Positions 7,029 through 13,683 of a stretch of 13,683 nucleotides of DNA are shown here, in pieces. The notes beneath the pieces were generated by a model that saw nothing but the letters and a program-made list of their open reading frames with translations, was not told the origin of the DNA and made no database searches. A program made the translations under genes and the position numbers. This stretch comes from Candidatus Cloacimonadota bacterium. Lineage in GTDB: Bacteria > Cloacimonadota > Cloacimonadia > JGIOTU-2. The DNA lies in assembly GCA_021160355.1 (NCBI GenBank), contig JAGHCS010000098.1, forward strand, positions 1 through 13,683. The letters are read 5' to 3'. The stretch's first letter is position 1. The number at the start of each line of letters is the position of its first letter.

Positions 7029-7053
7029 AGAGCAGTTCACTGCTCTTTTTTTT
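7029..7053 (+). terminator. Intrinsic terminator after the sigma factor gene
   Basis: AGAGCAG (7029-7035) and CTGCTCT (7040-7046) form a perfect stem with loop TTCA, and T runs to position 7053. This is a textbook rho-independent terminator 30 nt after the stop codon at 6999. It closes the rpmB-htrA-sigma unit and separates it from valS. Confidence 0.93.
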
Positions 7054-7111
7054 ATATATATTAGAAGTATGTGATGCGATGAACAAAACTTGACAGCATA
7101 TAGCTCTGTTA

Positions 7112-7135
7112 AAAATCGGGCTTCTAACCGATTTT
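7112..7135 (+). promoter_or_regulatory. Hairpin in the valS leader
   Basis: AAAATCGG (7112-7119) and CCGATTTT (7128-7135) form a perfect 8-bp stem with loop GCTTCTAA, 26 nt before the valS ATG. TTGACA at 7090-7095 is upstream, but no good -10 box is seen at normal spacing. The hairpin ends in only four Ts, so it is a poor terminator. It could be a leader control element or an operator. No T-box sequence features were found. Confidence 0.4.
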
Positions 7136-7150
7136 CATCGCTGAATGTCA

Positions 7151-7156
7151 AAGGAG
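7151..7156 (+). promoter_or_regulatory. Ribosome-binding site fixing the valS start
   Basis: AAGGAG lies 5 nt before the ATG at 7162. The longer open frame begins with a TTG at 7090 and would translate through the leader hairpin, so 7162 is preferred. Confidence 0.85.
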
Positions 7157-7161
7157 CAACC

Positions 7162-9822
7162 ATGAAAGAAATGGAAAAAGTATATGATCCTCATTTAATT
7201 GAGAAAAAGTGGTACAAATTCTGGCTTGAAAAGGAGCTTTTTCATGCTGAGATCAATCCCCAGAAAAAGCCCTATACTATTGTGATTCCACCTCCAAATG
7301 TTACGGATATTCTTCATATGGGTCATGTGCTTAATAATACACTTCAGGATATAATGATACGCTTTAAAAAGCTACAGGGTTTTGAAACCCTCTGGCTTCC
7401 TGGAACAGATCATGCAGGTATCGCTACGCAAAACGTTGTTGAACGCGATCTTGAAAAACAGGATAAAAACCGCCACGATTTAGGACGCGAGAAACTTGTC
7501 GAGCTTATCTGGGAGTGGCGAAAAACAAAAGGCGGACGTATCCTCGACCAGCTCAAGCGCCTTGGTGCGAGCTGCGATTGGCGCCGTGAACGTTTTACAA
7601 TGGATGAAGGTCTCTCCAGTGCAGTTAATGAAGCGTTTATTTCCCTGTATGAAAAAGGGCTTATCTATCGTGGAAAATATATTATAAACTGGTGCCCTCG
7701 CTGTAATACAGCACTTTCTGATGACGAAGTCGAGCATGAAGATAAAGCATCCCATCTTTGGTTTATCAAATATCCTTTAAAGGATAGAAAGCATGAGTAT
7801 ATCACAGTTGCCACCACTCGTCCAGAGACAATGCTCGGAGATACTGCAGTTGCAGTCAATCCTAAAGATCCGCGCTTTGCTGAACTCATCGGTCAAACAC
7901 TGATTCTTCCACTTATCGAGAGAGAAATTCCTATCATTGCTGATGATTTTGTTGATAAAGAGTTCGGAACCGGCTGCGTTAAGGTTACTCCTTCACACGA
8001 TCCAAATGACTTCGATATAGCTATGCGTCATGATTTGCCAAAAATTACGATTATAGATGAGAATGGCATTATGAATGAAAATGCGGGAACAGATTATGCC
8101 GGAATGGATAGATTTGAATGCAGGGAAAAGGTCATTATGGACCTTCGCGAAAGGAAACTACTCGAGAAAATAGAGGATTATCAGCATAATGTCGGGCATT
8201 GCTACAGATGCCATACAGTTATCGAACCCTATCTCTCGAATCAGTGGTTCGTTAAAATGAAACCTCTTGCAGAAAAAGCAATGAAAGTCGTTGAAGAAGG
8301 TAAGATTGCGATTCATCCTCCGCGATATACAAAGGTCTTTTTTAACTGGTTAGAAAATATACGGGATTGGTGCATCTCACGTCAGATATGGTGGGGGCAC
8401 AGGATTCCTGTTTATTATTGTGATGATTGCGGACAGATCATGGTTGCAAAAAATGAGCCAAAAGAATGTTCAAAATGCGGAAGCAGTAACATTCATCAGG
8501 ATCCTGATGTGCTCGATACATGGTTCTCATCATGGTTATGGCCATTCTCGACACTTGGCTGGCCAGAGAAAACACCGGAACTTGAATATTTCTATCCCAC
8601 AGATCTACTTGTCACAGCATACGATATTCTCTTTTTCTGGGTCGCACGTATGATCATGGGCGGTATGGAAATGATGGATGAGATTCCTTTCAAAGCTGTG
8701 TATCTTCATGGACTTGTTCTTGATGAAAATGCTGTTAAGATGAGCAAATCACTCGGGAATTCCCCTGACCCAATTGATATTATGGAAAAATATGGTACTG
8801 ATGCACTCAGATTCAGCATGGTATTTAATACTCCGAAAGGTAATGATGTAATCTATACCGATAACTTGATTGAGACCGGTAGGAATTTTGCAAACAAGAT
8901 TTGGAATGCTGCCCGATTTGCACTCACCAATGCTGCTGAGATCGATGGGTTACCTGAAGAAATTGAAGAGCTGACCGAGTTGACAGATAAATGGATACTT
9001 CATAGATTGAATGAGGTTACAAAAACGGTCCAAGCTGCATATGATGAGTATCGCTTTCTCGATGTTACTCATCAGTTATATGAATTTTTCTGGAATGAAT
9101 ACTGTGCATGGTATCTTGAAATTATCAAAGATAGATTTTATAAATCTGAGGATCAGGCATCCATAAGAATGGCAAAGTATCTGATGCTGAAAGTTCTTAA
9201 TGAATCACTGAAGATGCTCCATCCGATTATGCCATTTATCACAGAAGAGATCTGGCAACGGGTCAAGGAATTTTATCCTTTTGAAAATACGGAATCTATA
9301 ATGATTTCTGATTTTCCGGTTGCGACCGACAAAGATAGTTATCACGAAGAGTCAGAGCAGATGCAGCTCATCTTTAAGATGATAACAGCGATCCGAAGCA
9401 TTCGAAAAGATATGAATGTTTCGCCATCAGAATATGTCGAGATCGTCATAAAGGACATTTTTCCCGCACGTTGTGCAGTATTACAGGACAACAGGCATTA
9501 TATAAAAGTTATGGCAAAAGTCAAAGAAATATATATCGGTGATGATGCGGTAAAGCCTGAAAAATCTACTACAACTGTTGTTGATGACATCGAAATATAC
9601 ATGCCTTTGGAAGGCATTATCGATGTTGATAAAGAACGTGACCGACTTTTAAAAAAATTGTCCAAGGTCGAGAACAGTCTGATAAAATGTGTTGGTAAAT
9701 TGAAGAATGATAATTTCATAAGTAATGCACCTGCTGATATCATTGAGCAGGAAAAAGAGAGAAAAGAGCAGCTTGAAAATACGATTGAAAAGCTGAAAGC
9801 AAACATCTCCTTTCTTGAATGA
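7162..9822 (+). CDS. valS: Valine--tRNA ligase
   Basis: This large cytoplasmic class I synthetase charges tRNA-Val and hydrolyses mischarged Thr-tRNA in its CP1 editing domain. From the ATG at 7162 it has 886 residues, normal for the family. The HIGH motif is H52-M-G-H and KMSKS is at 526-530, followed by L-G-N-S-P-D-P. The editing region spans roughly 190-340 (T-T-R-P-E-T-M-L-G-D-T-A at its start). Cysteine pairs at 178/181, 347/350, 420/423 and 436/439 suggest zinc-binding knuckles. The C-terminal 65 residues are a charged coiled coil typical of ValRS. The residue four before Leu-His of HIGH is unusual: N-V-T-D-I-L-H where most ValRS have N-V-T-G. The gene follows a terminator and has its own leader. 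Confidence 0.97.
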   Translation: MKEMEKVYDPHLIEKKWYKFWLEKELFHAEINPQKKPYTIVIPPPNVTDILHMGHVLNNTLQDIMIRFKKLQGFETLWLPGTDHAGIATQNVVERDLEKQDKNRHDLGREKLVELIWEWRKTKGGRILDQLKRLGASCDWRRERFTMDEGLSSAVNEAFISLYEKGLIYRGKYIINWCPRCNTALSDDEVEHEDKASHLWFIKYPLKDRKHEYITVATTRPETMLGDTAVAVNPKDPRFAELIGQTLILPLIEREIPIIADDFVDKEFGTGCVKVTPSHDPNDFDIAMRHDLPKITIIDENGIMNENAGTDYAGMDRFECREKVIMDLRERKLLEKIEDYQHNVGHCYRCHTVIEPYLSNQWFVKMKPLAEKAMKVVEEGKIAIHPPRYTKVFFNWLENIRDWCISRQIWWGHRIPVYYCDDCGQIMVAKNEPKECSKCGSSNIHQDPDVLDTWFSSWLWPFSTLGWPEKTPELEYFYPTDLLVTAYDILFFWVARMIMGGMEMMDEIPFKAVYLHGLVLDENAVKMSKSLGNSPDPIDIMEKYGTDALRFSMVFNTPKGNDVIYTDNLIETGRNFANKIWNAARFALTNAAEIDGLPEEIEELTELTDKWILHRLNEVTKTVQAAYDEYRFLDVTHQLYEFFWNEYCAWYLEIIKDRFYKSEDQASIRMAKYLMLKVLNESLKMLHPIMPFITEEIWQRVKEFYPFENTESIMISDFPVATDKDSYHEESEQMQLIFKMITAIRSIRKDMNVSPSEYVEIVIKDIFPARCAVLQDNRHYIKVMAKVKEIYIGDDAVKPEKSTTTVVDDIEIYMPLEGIIDVDKERDRLLKKLSKVENSLIKCVGKLKNDNFISNAPADIIEQEKERKEQLENTIEKLKANISFLE

Positions 9823-9834
9823 TTCTGAAGTGAT

Positions 9835-9862
9835 TTGACATCGATGTGCATCATAATATCAT
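9835..9862 (+). promoter_or_regulatory. Sigma-70 promoter for tRNA-Leu(UAG)
   Basis: TTGACA (9835-9840) and TATCAT (9857-9862, 5 of 6 to consensus) are separated by 16 nt and end 13 nt before the mature tRNA. This is the best promoter in the window and could also drive tig, clpP and clpX, since no terminator follows the tRNA. Confidence 0.6.
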
Positions 9863-9875
9863 TTTATAAACTCGT

Positions 9876-9962
9876 GCGAAAGTGGCGGAACTGGTAGACG
9901 CGCTGGACTTAGAATCCAGTGGCCGAAAGGTTGTAGGGGTTCGAGTCCCCTCTTTCGCACCA
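9876..9962 (+). tRNA. tRNA-Leu (anticodon TAG)
   Basis: This is a type II tRNA of 87 nt with encoded CCA. The acceptor is GCGAAAG/CTTTCGC with discriminator A. The anticodon stem CTGGA/TCCAG encloses loop CTTAGAA, giving anticodon TAG at 9910-9912. The long variable arm and TTCGAGT T loop are present. It reads CUA and, depending on wobble modification, other CUN codons. It lies 30 nt before tig. Confidence 0.97.
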
Positions 9963-9991
9963 AAATGTTATAAAGCTAAAAGGAAAATAGA

Positions 9992-11269
9992 ATGGCATTG
10001 AAACCAAAGATTGAAGCAGTGAGTGAAACCAGAAGAAAAATGAGCTTCTCCATACCGAATGATGTCGCTCAAAAAGATTATGACACAACACTCAAGAGCT
10101 TTCGGCAATATGTGTCCTTGTCTGGATTCCGAAAAGGTAAAGCTCCCCTGAAGATGATTGAAAGAATGTACAAAGACCAAATCAAACAGGGATTTTTTGA
10201 AGATGCTGTCCCGAAATATTATAAAATGGCATTGACGGAATTAGACAAAATGGGAATTCATCCTATCAATCAGGGAGCGCTTGAAGATTCAGACTGGGAA
10301 CCCGGAAAAGATATGAAATTGTCTTTTACTTTTGAGGTAAATCCGGAAATAGAACTGAAAGAATATAAAAATCTTTCGATAGAATTCGAACCCGAGAAAG
10401 TAACTAAGGCGATGATCGATGGTGAACTATCTCGATTGCAAGAGAGTTATGCAACGATTTCCGAAAAGGAAGGACCTGCTGAAAAGGGTGATGTGATCAA
10501 CTATACTGTTTTGAAATTCGGCGGAAAAGATGTTACAAAGAAAGAGGAAAGCTCTTATAAGATTGGACAGGAAACTTATGGAAAATCTTTTGATAAAGCA
10601 CTCATTAGCGCTCAAAAAGACGATGAAATTACTGCAACAGTGGAGCTTGGTCCTCAGGATGAAAAAGATAAATCCGAAAAAAAGGAAATGCTGCTCAAGA
10701 TTAATGAAGTAAAGAAGGTTGATCTTCCGGAACTGAATGATGATTTCGCAAAAGAAATCGGAGAGTTTGATTCTCTCAAGGTGCTGAAAGATGAAATAAA
10801 GAAAGGCTTAAATGAACAAATCTCACAAAGAAATAGGGATCAGGTCAAATCCCTTATCTTACAGAAAATAATTGAGACAAATCCCTTTGAAGTTCCTGAA
10901 TCTTTTGTGGATAACTATGCAGAAGAAATGATGAAAAAGTATACTCAACAACAGAAAAATTTCGATACTGAAGCACTTGCACAGATGAAGAATATCTATA
11001 AAAGTTATGCAGAAAACGAAATCCGCGTATATTATGTTATGAATAAATTAAAAGAACTTGAAAAAGTTGATGTGACTGATGAAGAAATTGAAAATGAGAT
11101 CAAGCAATCTGCGGAAAAAATGGGCATGGATTTGGATAAGTATAAGGAACTGTACAAGAAGCAGATCAATAAAGAGGAAATAAAAGAAAATCTCATAAGT
11201 GATAAGATTATGAATGAAATCGAACGTACTGTTAAATTTAAGAAACAGTCCAAAGAGAAAACCGAGTAG
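9992..11269 (+). CDS. tig: Trigger factor
   Basis: This ribosome-associated chaperone receives nascent chains at the exit tunnel. It has 425 residues, close to the family norm. The N-terminal ribosome-binding domain carries the signature G45-F-R-K-G-K-A-P. Residues about 155-235 correspond to the FKBP-like peptidyl-prolyl isomerase domain (G-D-V-I-N-Y-T opening), which is poorly conserved here, so isomerase activity is uncertain. The rest is the Lys/Glu-rich helical C-terminal chaperone domain. AAGGA precedes the ATG. The order tig-clpP-clpX is a widely conserved arrangement, with 23 nt between tig and clpP. Confidence 0.96.
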   Translation: MALKPKIEAVSETRRKMSFSIPNDVAQKDYDTTLKSFRQYVSLSGFRKGKAPLKMIERMYKDQIKQGFFEDAVPKYYKMALTELDKMGIHPINQGALEDSDWEPGKDMKLSFTFEVNPEIELKEYKNLSIEFEPEKVTKAMIDGELSRLQESYATISEKEGPAEKGDVINYTVLKFGGKDVTKKEESSYKIGQETYGKSFDKALISAQKDDEITATVELGPQDEKDKSEKKEMLLKINEVKKVDLPELNDDFAKEIGEFDSLKVLKDEIKKGLNEQISQRNRDQVKSLILQKIIETNPFEVPESFVDNYAEEMMKKYTQQQKNFDTEALAQMKNIYKSYAENEIRVYYVMNKLKELEKVDVTDEEIENEIKQSAEKMGMDLDKYKELYKKQINKEEIKENLISDKIMNEIERTVKFKKQSKEKTE

Positions 11270-11292
11270 AAAGAAAATAAAAAAGAGGAAAA

Positions 11293-11877
11293 ATGACACT
11301 TATTCCAATGGTCATTGAGCAAACGGGAAAAGTTGAAAGAGCTTATGATATCTATTCCCGTCTTTTAAAAGATCGCATAGTATTTGTTGGCTCAGCAATG
11401 AATGATGACATGGCGAACATTATCATTGCCCAGCTTCTCCATCTTGAAGCTGAAAATCCGAAAAACGATATATATATGTATATCAATTCTCCGGGGGGTG
11501 TTGTTACTTCGGGACTGGCAATATATGACACAATGCAGTATATCAAACCTGATATTTGTACGATCTGTTTAGGACAAGCTGCAAGTATGGGTGCGCTTCT
11601 GCTCGCTGCAGGTGCTCATGGAAAACGATCGGCATTGCCCAATTCAAGGATCATGATCCATCAACCGCTTGGCGGAGTACAGGGACAGGCAGCGGATATA
11701 GAAATTCATGCGAAAGAGATCATCAAGATCAAAGAGCGCATTAATCAAATCTTAAGTAATCATACTGGTCAAAAAATAAGCAAGATCGAAAAAGATTCCG
11801 ATAGAAACTTTTTTATGGATGCAAAAGAAGCCCTCAAATACGGTATTATTGATGAGGTTATAACTCAAAGGAAGTAA
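11293..11877 (+). CDS. clpP: ATP-dependent Clp protease proteolytic subunit, with Asn at the catalytic Asp position
   Basis: This is the peptidase ring of ClpXP. Its 194 residues start almost where mature E. coli ClpP begins (L-I-P-M-V-I-E-Q), so no propeptide is evident. The nucleophile is S98 (G-Q-A-A-S-M-G-A) and the base H123 (M-I-H-Q-P-L-G-G). Ungapped alignment from H-T-G-Q onward places E. coli D185 (T-E-R-D-R-F) at N172 (S-D-R-N-F-F), encoded by AAC at 11806-11808. The third triad residue is therefore Asn. Listeria ClpP1 is a known case with Ser98-His123-Asn172 and low activity on its own. AGAGGA precedes the ATG, and clpX starts one base after the stop. Whether a second clpP exists in the genome cannot be seen. 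Confidence 0.96.
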   Translation: MTLIPMVIEQTGKVERAYDIYSRLLKDRIVFVGSAMNDDMANIIIAQLLHLEAENPKNDIYMYINSPGGVVTSGLAIYDTMQYIKPDICTICLGQAASMGALLLAAGAHGKRSALPNSRIMIHQPLGGVQGQAADIEIHAKEIIKIKERINQILSNHTGQKISKIEKDSDRNFFMDAKEALKYGIIDEVITQRK

Positions 11878-11878
11878 T

Positions 11879-13123
11879 ATGGAAGAGCAAAAATGTTCCT
11901 TTTGCGGAAAAACCCGTGACCAGGTCAACAAACTTGTGCGTGGCGTTGACGGCAACATTTGTGACACCTGTATCACCATTTGTAATACAATCCTCGAGAA
12001 GGAACGTGAGAAAAAAATTGATGATAATTTTGAACTGCCAACTCCTCGAGAGATAAAAGAATATCTTGATGAATATGTGATTGGACAAGAAAATGCAAAG
12101 AAAACGATTTCTGTAGCAGTTTATAATCATTATAAAAGAATATTCAAACAGAAACTTGTAAAAGATGTTGAGCTTGAGAAAAGCAATATTATCATGATTG
12201 GACCTACAGGTACAGGAAAAACTCTTATTGCCCAGACTCTTGCCCGTTTTCTTAAAGTGCCCTTTGCGATTTCAGATGCAACTACGCTTACAGAGGCGGG
12301 TTACGTTGGAGAAGATGTCGAGAATATTCTCGTTCGCCTGCTTCAATCAGCAGATTATGATATTGAGAAGACTGAGCGTGGCATAATATATTTGGATGAA
12401 ATTGATAAAATTGCTCGTAAATCCGAAGCCCCTTCAATTACACGAGATGTTTCCGGTGAAGGTGTTCAGCAGGCGCTTCTGAAACTTCTCGAAGGAGAAA
12501 AGGTGAACGTACCTCCAAAAGGTGGAAGAAAGCATCCGCATCAGGAGTTTATTGAGATCAACACTAAGAATATTCTGTTCATTGTTGGTGGCGCTTTTAA
12601 CGAACTTGAGAAGATAATCGAGCGAAGAATAAATAAAAAAACTGTTGGTTTCGGTTCTGAACTTCTTGGTCTTTATGAGGATAGAAAAAGTGAAATACTC
12701 AACAAGATGCAACCGCAAGATCTGCTGAAATATGGACTCGTTCCCGAATTGATCGGCAGATTACCGGTAAATACTGCATTATCCGAACTTGATAAAGATG
12801 CATTGGTCAAGATCTTAACCGAGCCGAAGAATGCTCTTGTAAAACAGTATCAAGCACTTTTTGAATTAGAAGACGTAGTTCTTGAATTTGAGGTTGACGC
12901 GCTCGAAGCGATTGCAGAAATTGCTACAAAACGGCAATCCGGGGCACGGGGATTAAGAGCGATCATGGAGAACGTGATGAAGGACATAATGTATAATCTT
13001 CCCGATATGAAGGATGTGAATAAATGTGTCATCACGCGTGACGTTATCGTTGATAATGGAACTCCAATCTTTCAATTTATAGGTTCTAAAGAGAAAAATG
13101 ATCAGGATCAAATGATTGCCTAA
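11879..13123 (+). CDS. clpX: ATP-dependent Clp protease ATP-binding subunit ClpX
   Basis: This AAA+ unfoldase feeds substrates into ClpP. It has 414 residues. The N-terminal zinc domain uses C6, C9, C28 and C31. Walker A is G108-P-T-G-T-G-K-T115 and Walker B is I-I-Y-L-D-E-I-D (169-176). The pore loop G-Y-V-G-E-D is at 141-146, the R-K-H loop at 217-219 and the sensor-2 region G-A-R-G-L-R-A near the C-terminus. The ClpP-docking loop reads V256-G-F258, matching the usual I/L/V-G-F tripeptide, so ClpP binding looks intact despite the altered ClpP triad. The ribosome-binding AAAGGA lies in the last clpP codons and the one-base gap implies translational coupling. Confidence 0.98.
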   Translation: MEEQKCSFCGKTRDQVNKLVRGVDGNICDTCITICNTILEKEREKKIDDNFELPTPREIKEYLDEYVIGQENAKKTISVAVYNHYKRIFKQKLVKDVELEKSNIIMIGPTGTGKTLIAQTLARFLKVPFAISDATTLTEAGYVGEDVENILVRLLQSADYDIEKTERGIIYLDEIDKIARKSEAPSITRDVSGEGVQQALLKLLEGEKVNVPPKGGRKHPHQEFIEINTKNILFIVGGAFNELEKIIERRINKKTVGFGSELLGLYEDRKSEILNKMQPQDLLKYGLVPELIGRLPVNTALSELDKDALVKILTEPKNALVKQYQALFELEDVVLEFEVDALEAIAEIATKRQSGARGLRAIMENVMKDIMYNLPDMKDVNKCVITRDVIVDNGTPIFQFIGSKEKNDQDQMIA

Positions 13124-13134
13124 TTCCATTTTTC

Positions 13135-13165
13135 TTGACACGAAAGAGCAATCATTGGATGTAAG
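13135..13165 (+). promoter_or_regulatory. Candidate promoter for tRNA-Asn
   Basis: TTGACA (13135-13140) is followed after 19 nt by TGTAAG (13160-13165, 4 of 6 to TATAAT), 12 nt before the tRNA. The -35 box is perfect; the -10 box is weak and the spacer long. Confidence 0.35.
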
Positions 13166-13177
13166 TCTCCACTGCGT

Positions 13178-13252
13178 TCCACAGTAGCTCAGCGGTAGAG
13201 CAGGTGGCTGTTAACCACTTTGTCGGGGGTTCAAATCCCTCCTGTGGAGCCA
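13178..13252 (+). tRNA. tRNA-Asn (anticodon GTT)
   Basis: This 75-nt tRNA has encoded CCA. The acceptor is TCCACAG/CTGTGGA with discriminator G. The D loop is AGCGGTAGA, the anticodon stem GGTGG/CCACT (with a terminal G-T pair) encloses loop CTGTTAA, giving GTT at 13210-13212, and the T loop is TTCAAAT. Nine Ts follow directly (13253-13261) and may help end the transcript. Confidence 0.97.
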
Positions 13253-13272
13253 TTTTTTTTTAGGATGGTGAG

Positions 13273-13518
13273 ATGAAGTATTATACCTATGTTTTACATT
13301 CACCAAGATACGATAAGATCTATATCGGTTTTACAAACAATCTTGAGCGAAGAGTCTATTTCCACAATAAAGGCATTCAAGGTTGGACAGCGAAGTATAT
13401 TCCTTGGGAATTGATTTATCATGAAAGTTTTGATACAAAAGCAGAAGCGATGAATCAAGAGAGGGAATTGAAGTCCTACCAGGGAAGGAAATTTATTCGG
13501 GAAGAAATTTTCTCATAA
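13273..13518 (+). CDS. Small GIY-YIG domain protein (UPF0213/YhbQ-like)
   Basis: This is an 81-residue single-domain protein of the GIY-YIG nuclease fold. The GIY half is Y4-T-Y-V-L, the YIG half is I16-Y-I-G-F-T21, with conserved Arg in L-E-R-R (26-27), His31 and the probable metal-binding Glu63 in Q-E-R-E-L-K. The W-T-A-K-Y and W-E-L-I-Y-H-E segments and the length fit the YhbQ/UPF0213 group, whose cellular role is poorly defined; nuclease activity is inferred only from the fold. A purine-rich AGGATGG lies upstream of the ATG. It starts 20 nt after tRNA-Asn. Such small genes are often patchily distributed, and a site beside a tRNA would suit acquisition by transfer, but no att-like repeat was confirmed. 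Confidence 0.85.
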   Translation: MKYYTYVLHSPRYDKIYIGFTNNLERRVYFHNKGIQGWTAKYIPWELIYHESFDTKAEAMNQERELKSYQGRKFIREEIFS

Positions 13519-13539
13519 AATTAGAGGGTATGTAAATTT

Positions 13540-13564
13540 AAAAACCTCATCGATTTTCGATGAG
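13540..13564 (-). terminator. Intrinsic terminator for a convergent minus-strand gene
   Basis: CTCATCGA (13546-13553) and TCGATGAG (13557-13564) form a perfect 8-bp stem. On the minus strand it is followed by one G and TTTTT (13544-13540), a good terminator for transcription arriving from the right edge. On the plus strand it is followed by CCAAAATTT, so it is weak for the GIY-YIG gene, though the stem could still protect that transcript. Confidence 0.7.
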
Positions 13565-13571
13565 CCAAAAT

Positions 13572-13588
13572 TTAGTTCATTGAACTAA
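13572..13588. repeat. 17-nt palindrome beside the terminator
   Basis: TTAGTTCA (13572-13579) and TGAACTAA (13581-13588) are exact reverse complements around one T. It lies 7 nt from the terminator hairpin, between it and the presumed end of the right-edge gene. It may be a second stem-loop of the 3' UTR or a binding site. The function is unknown. Confidence 0.4.
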
Positions 13589-13624
13589 TATTGTGTTCAA
13601 ACCAATGACATGAAGATTACAGAT

Positions 13625-13683
13625 TTAGAACATCTTCAAAACTTTAATAACCTTCTGCTCTTCTCCAATATTCACTCTTAATA
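13625..13683 (-). CDS. Possible C-terminal end of a gene running in from the right edge
   Basis: On the minus strand one frame is open from the window edge to TAA at 13625-13627, giving 19 codons that end in LRVNIGEEQKVIKVLKMF. The charged and hydrophobic alternation looks protein-like, and a minus-strand terminator follows about 60 nt later, which is why it is listed. The other two minus frames stop early. The family cannot be recognised from so few residues. Confidence 0.4.
   Translation of the reverse strand, partial: LRVNIGEEQKVIKVLKMF

Noticed and set aside
13161..13252. CTCCAC/TCCACAG near-repeat around tRNA-Asn as an attachment site for an integrated element
   Set aside because: The matches are only 5-6 nt and no integrase or repeated tRNA 3' end is found in the window.

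Overview
The window is a housekeeping stretch of an AT-rich bacterial chromosome. The lipoprotein with Ig/FnIII-like modules, the short primary-type sigma factor without region 1.1, the FCB-like protein sequences and the modular palindromic intergenic repeat suggest a member of the FCB superphylum, possibly Cloacimonadota-like. This placement is an inference from protein flavour, not from a marker phylogeny. Several candidate promoters carry a classical TTGACA -35 box, which argues against a typical Bacteroidota promoter system.

Layout. Positions 1-445 hold no gene. They contain a modular inverted-repeat element (31-240) and a long imperfect hairpin (342-390). A minus-strand block follows: a two-domain lipoprotein (446-1087), tRNA-Arg(ACG), tRNA-Leu(AAG), secG, trpS and rimO (to 4249). 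Read in transcription order, rimO-trpS-secG-tRNA-Leu-tRNA-Arg looks like one co-directional cluster covering ribosome modification, tRNA charging, protein export and tRNA supply. From 4369 the genes point right: rpmB (L28), an HtrA/Deg protease, a sigma-70 family factor and a strong intrinsic terminator (7029-7053). Then come valS with a hairpin in its leader, tRNA-Leu(UAG), tig, clpP, clpX, tRNA-Asn(GTT) and a small GIY-YIG domain protein. The right edge carries a minus-strand terminator and the probable last codons of a convergent gene.

Functionally this is a translation and protein-quality-control neighbourhood. L28, ValRS, TrpRS, RimO and four tRNAs serve translation. Trigger factor and SecG handle nascent and exported chains. 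ClpXP (cytoplasm) and HtrA (envelope) remove damaged protein.

No obvious new multi-gene system is visible. The items most worth a second look are: a ClpP whose catalytic Asp position reads Asn (N172); a tRNA-Leu with the rare bacterial anticodon AAG, sitting behind secG where E. coli has the GAG isoacceptor leuU, and next to the other A34 tRNA; a TrpRS with a four-cysteine pattern like the [4Fe-4S] TrpRS of Thermotoga; the modular palindromic repeat at the left; and a hairpin in the valS leader.
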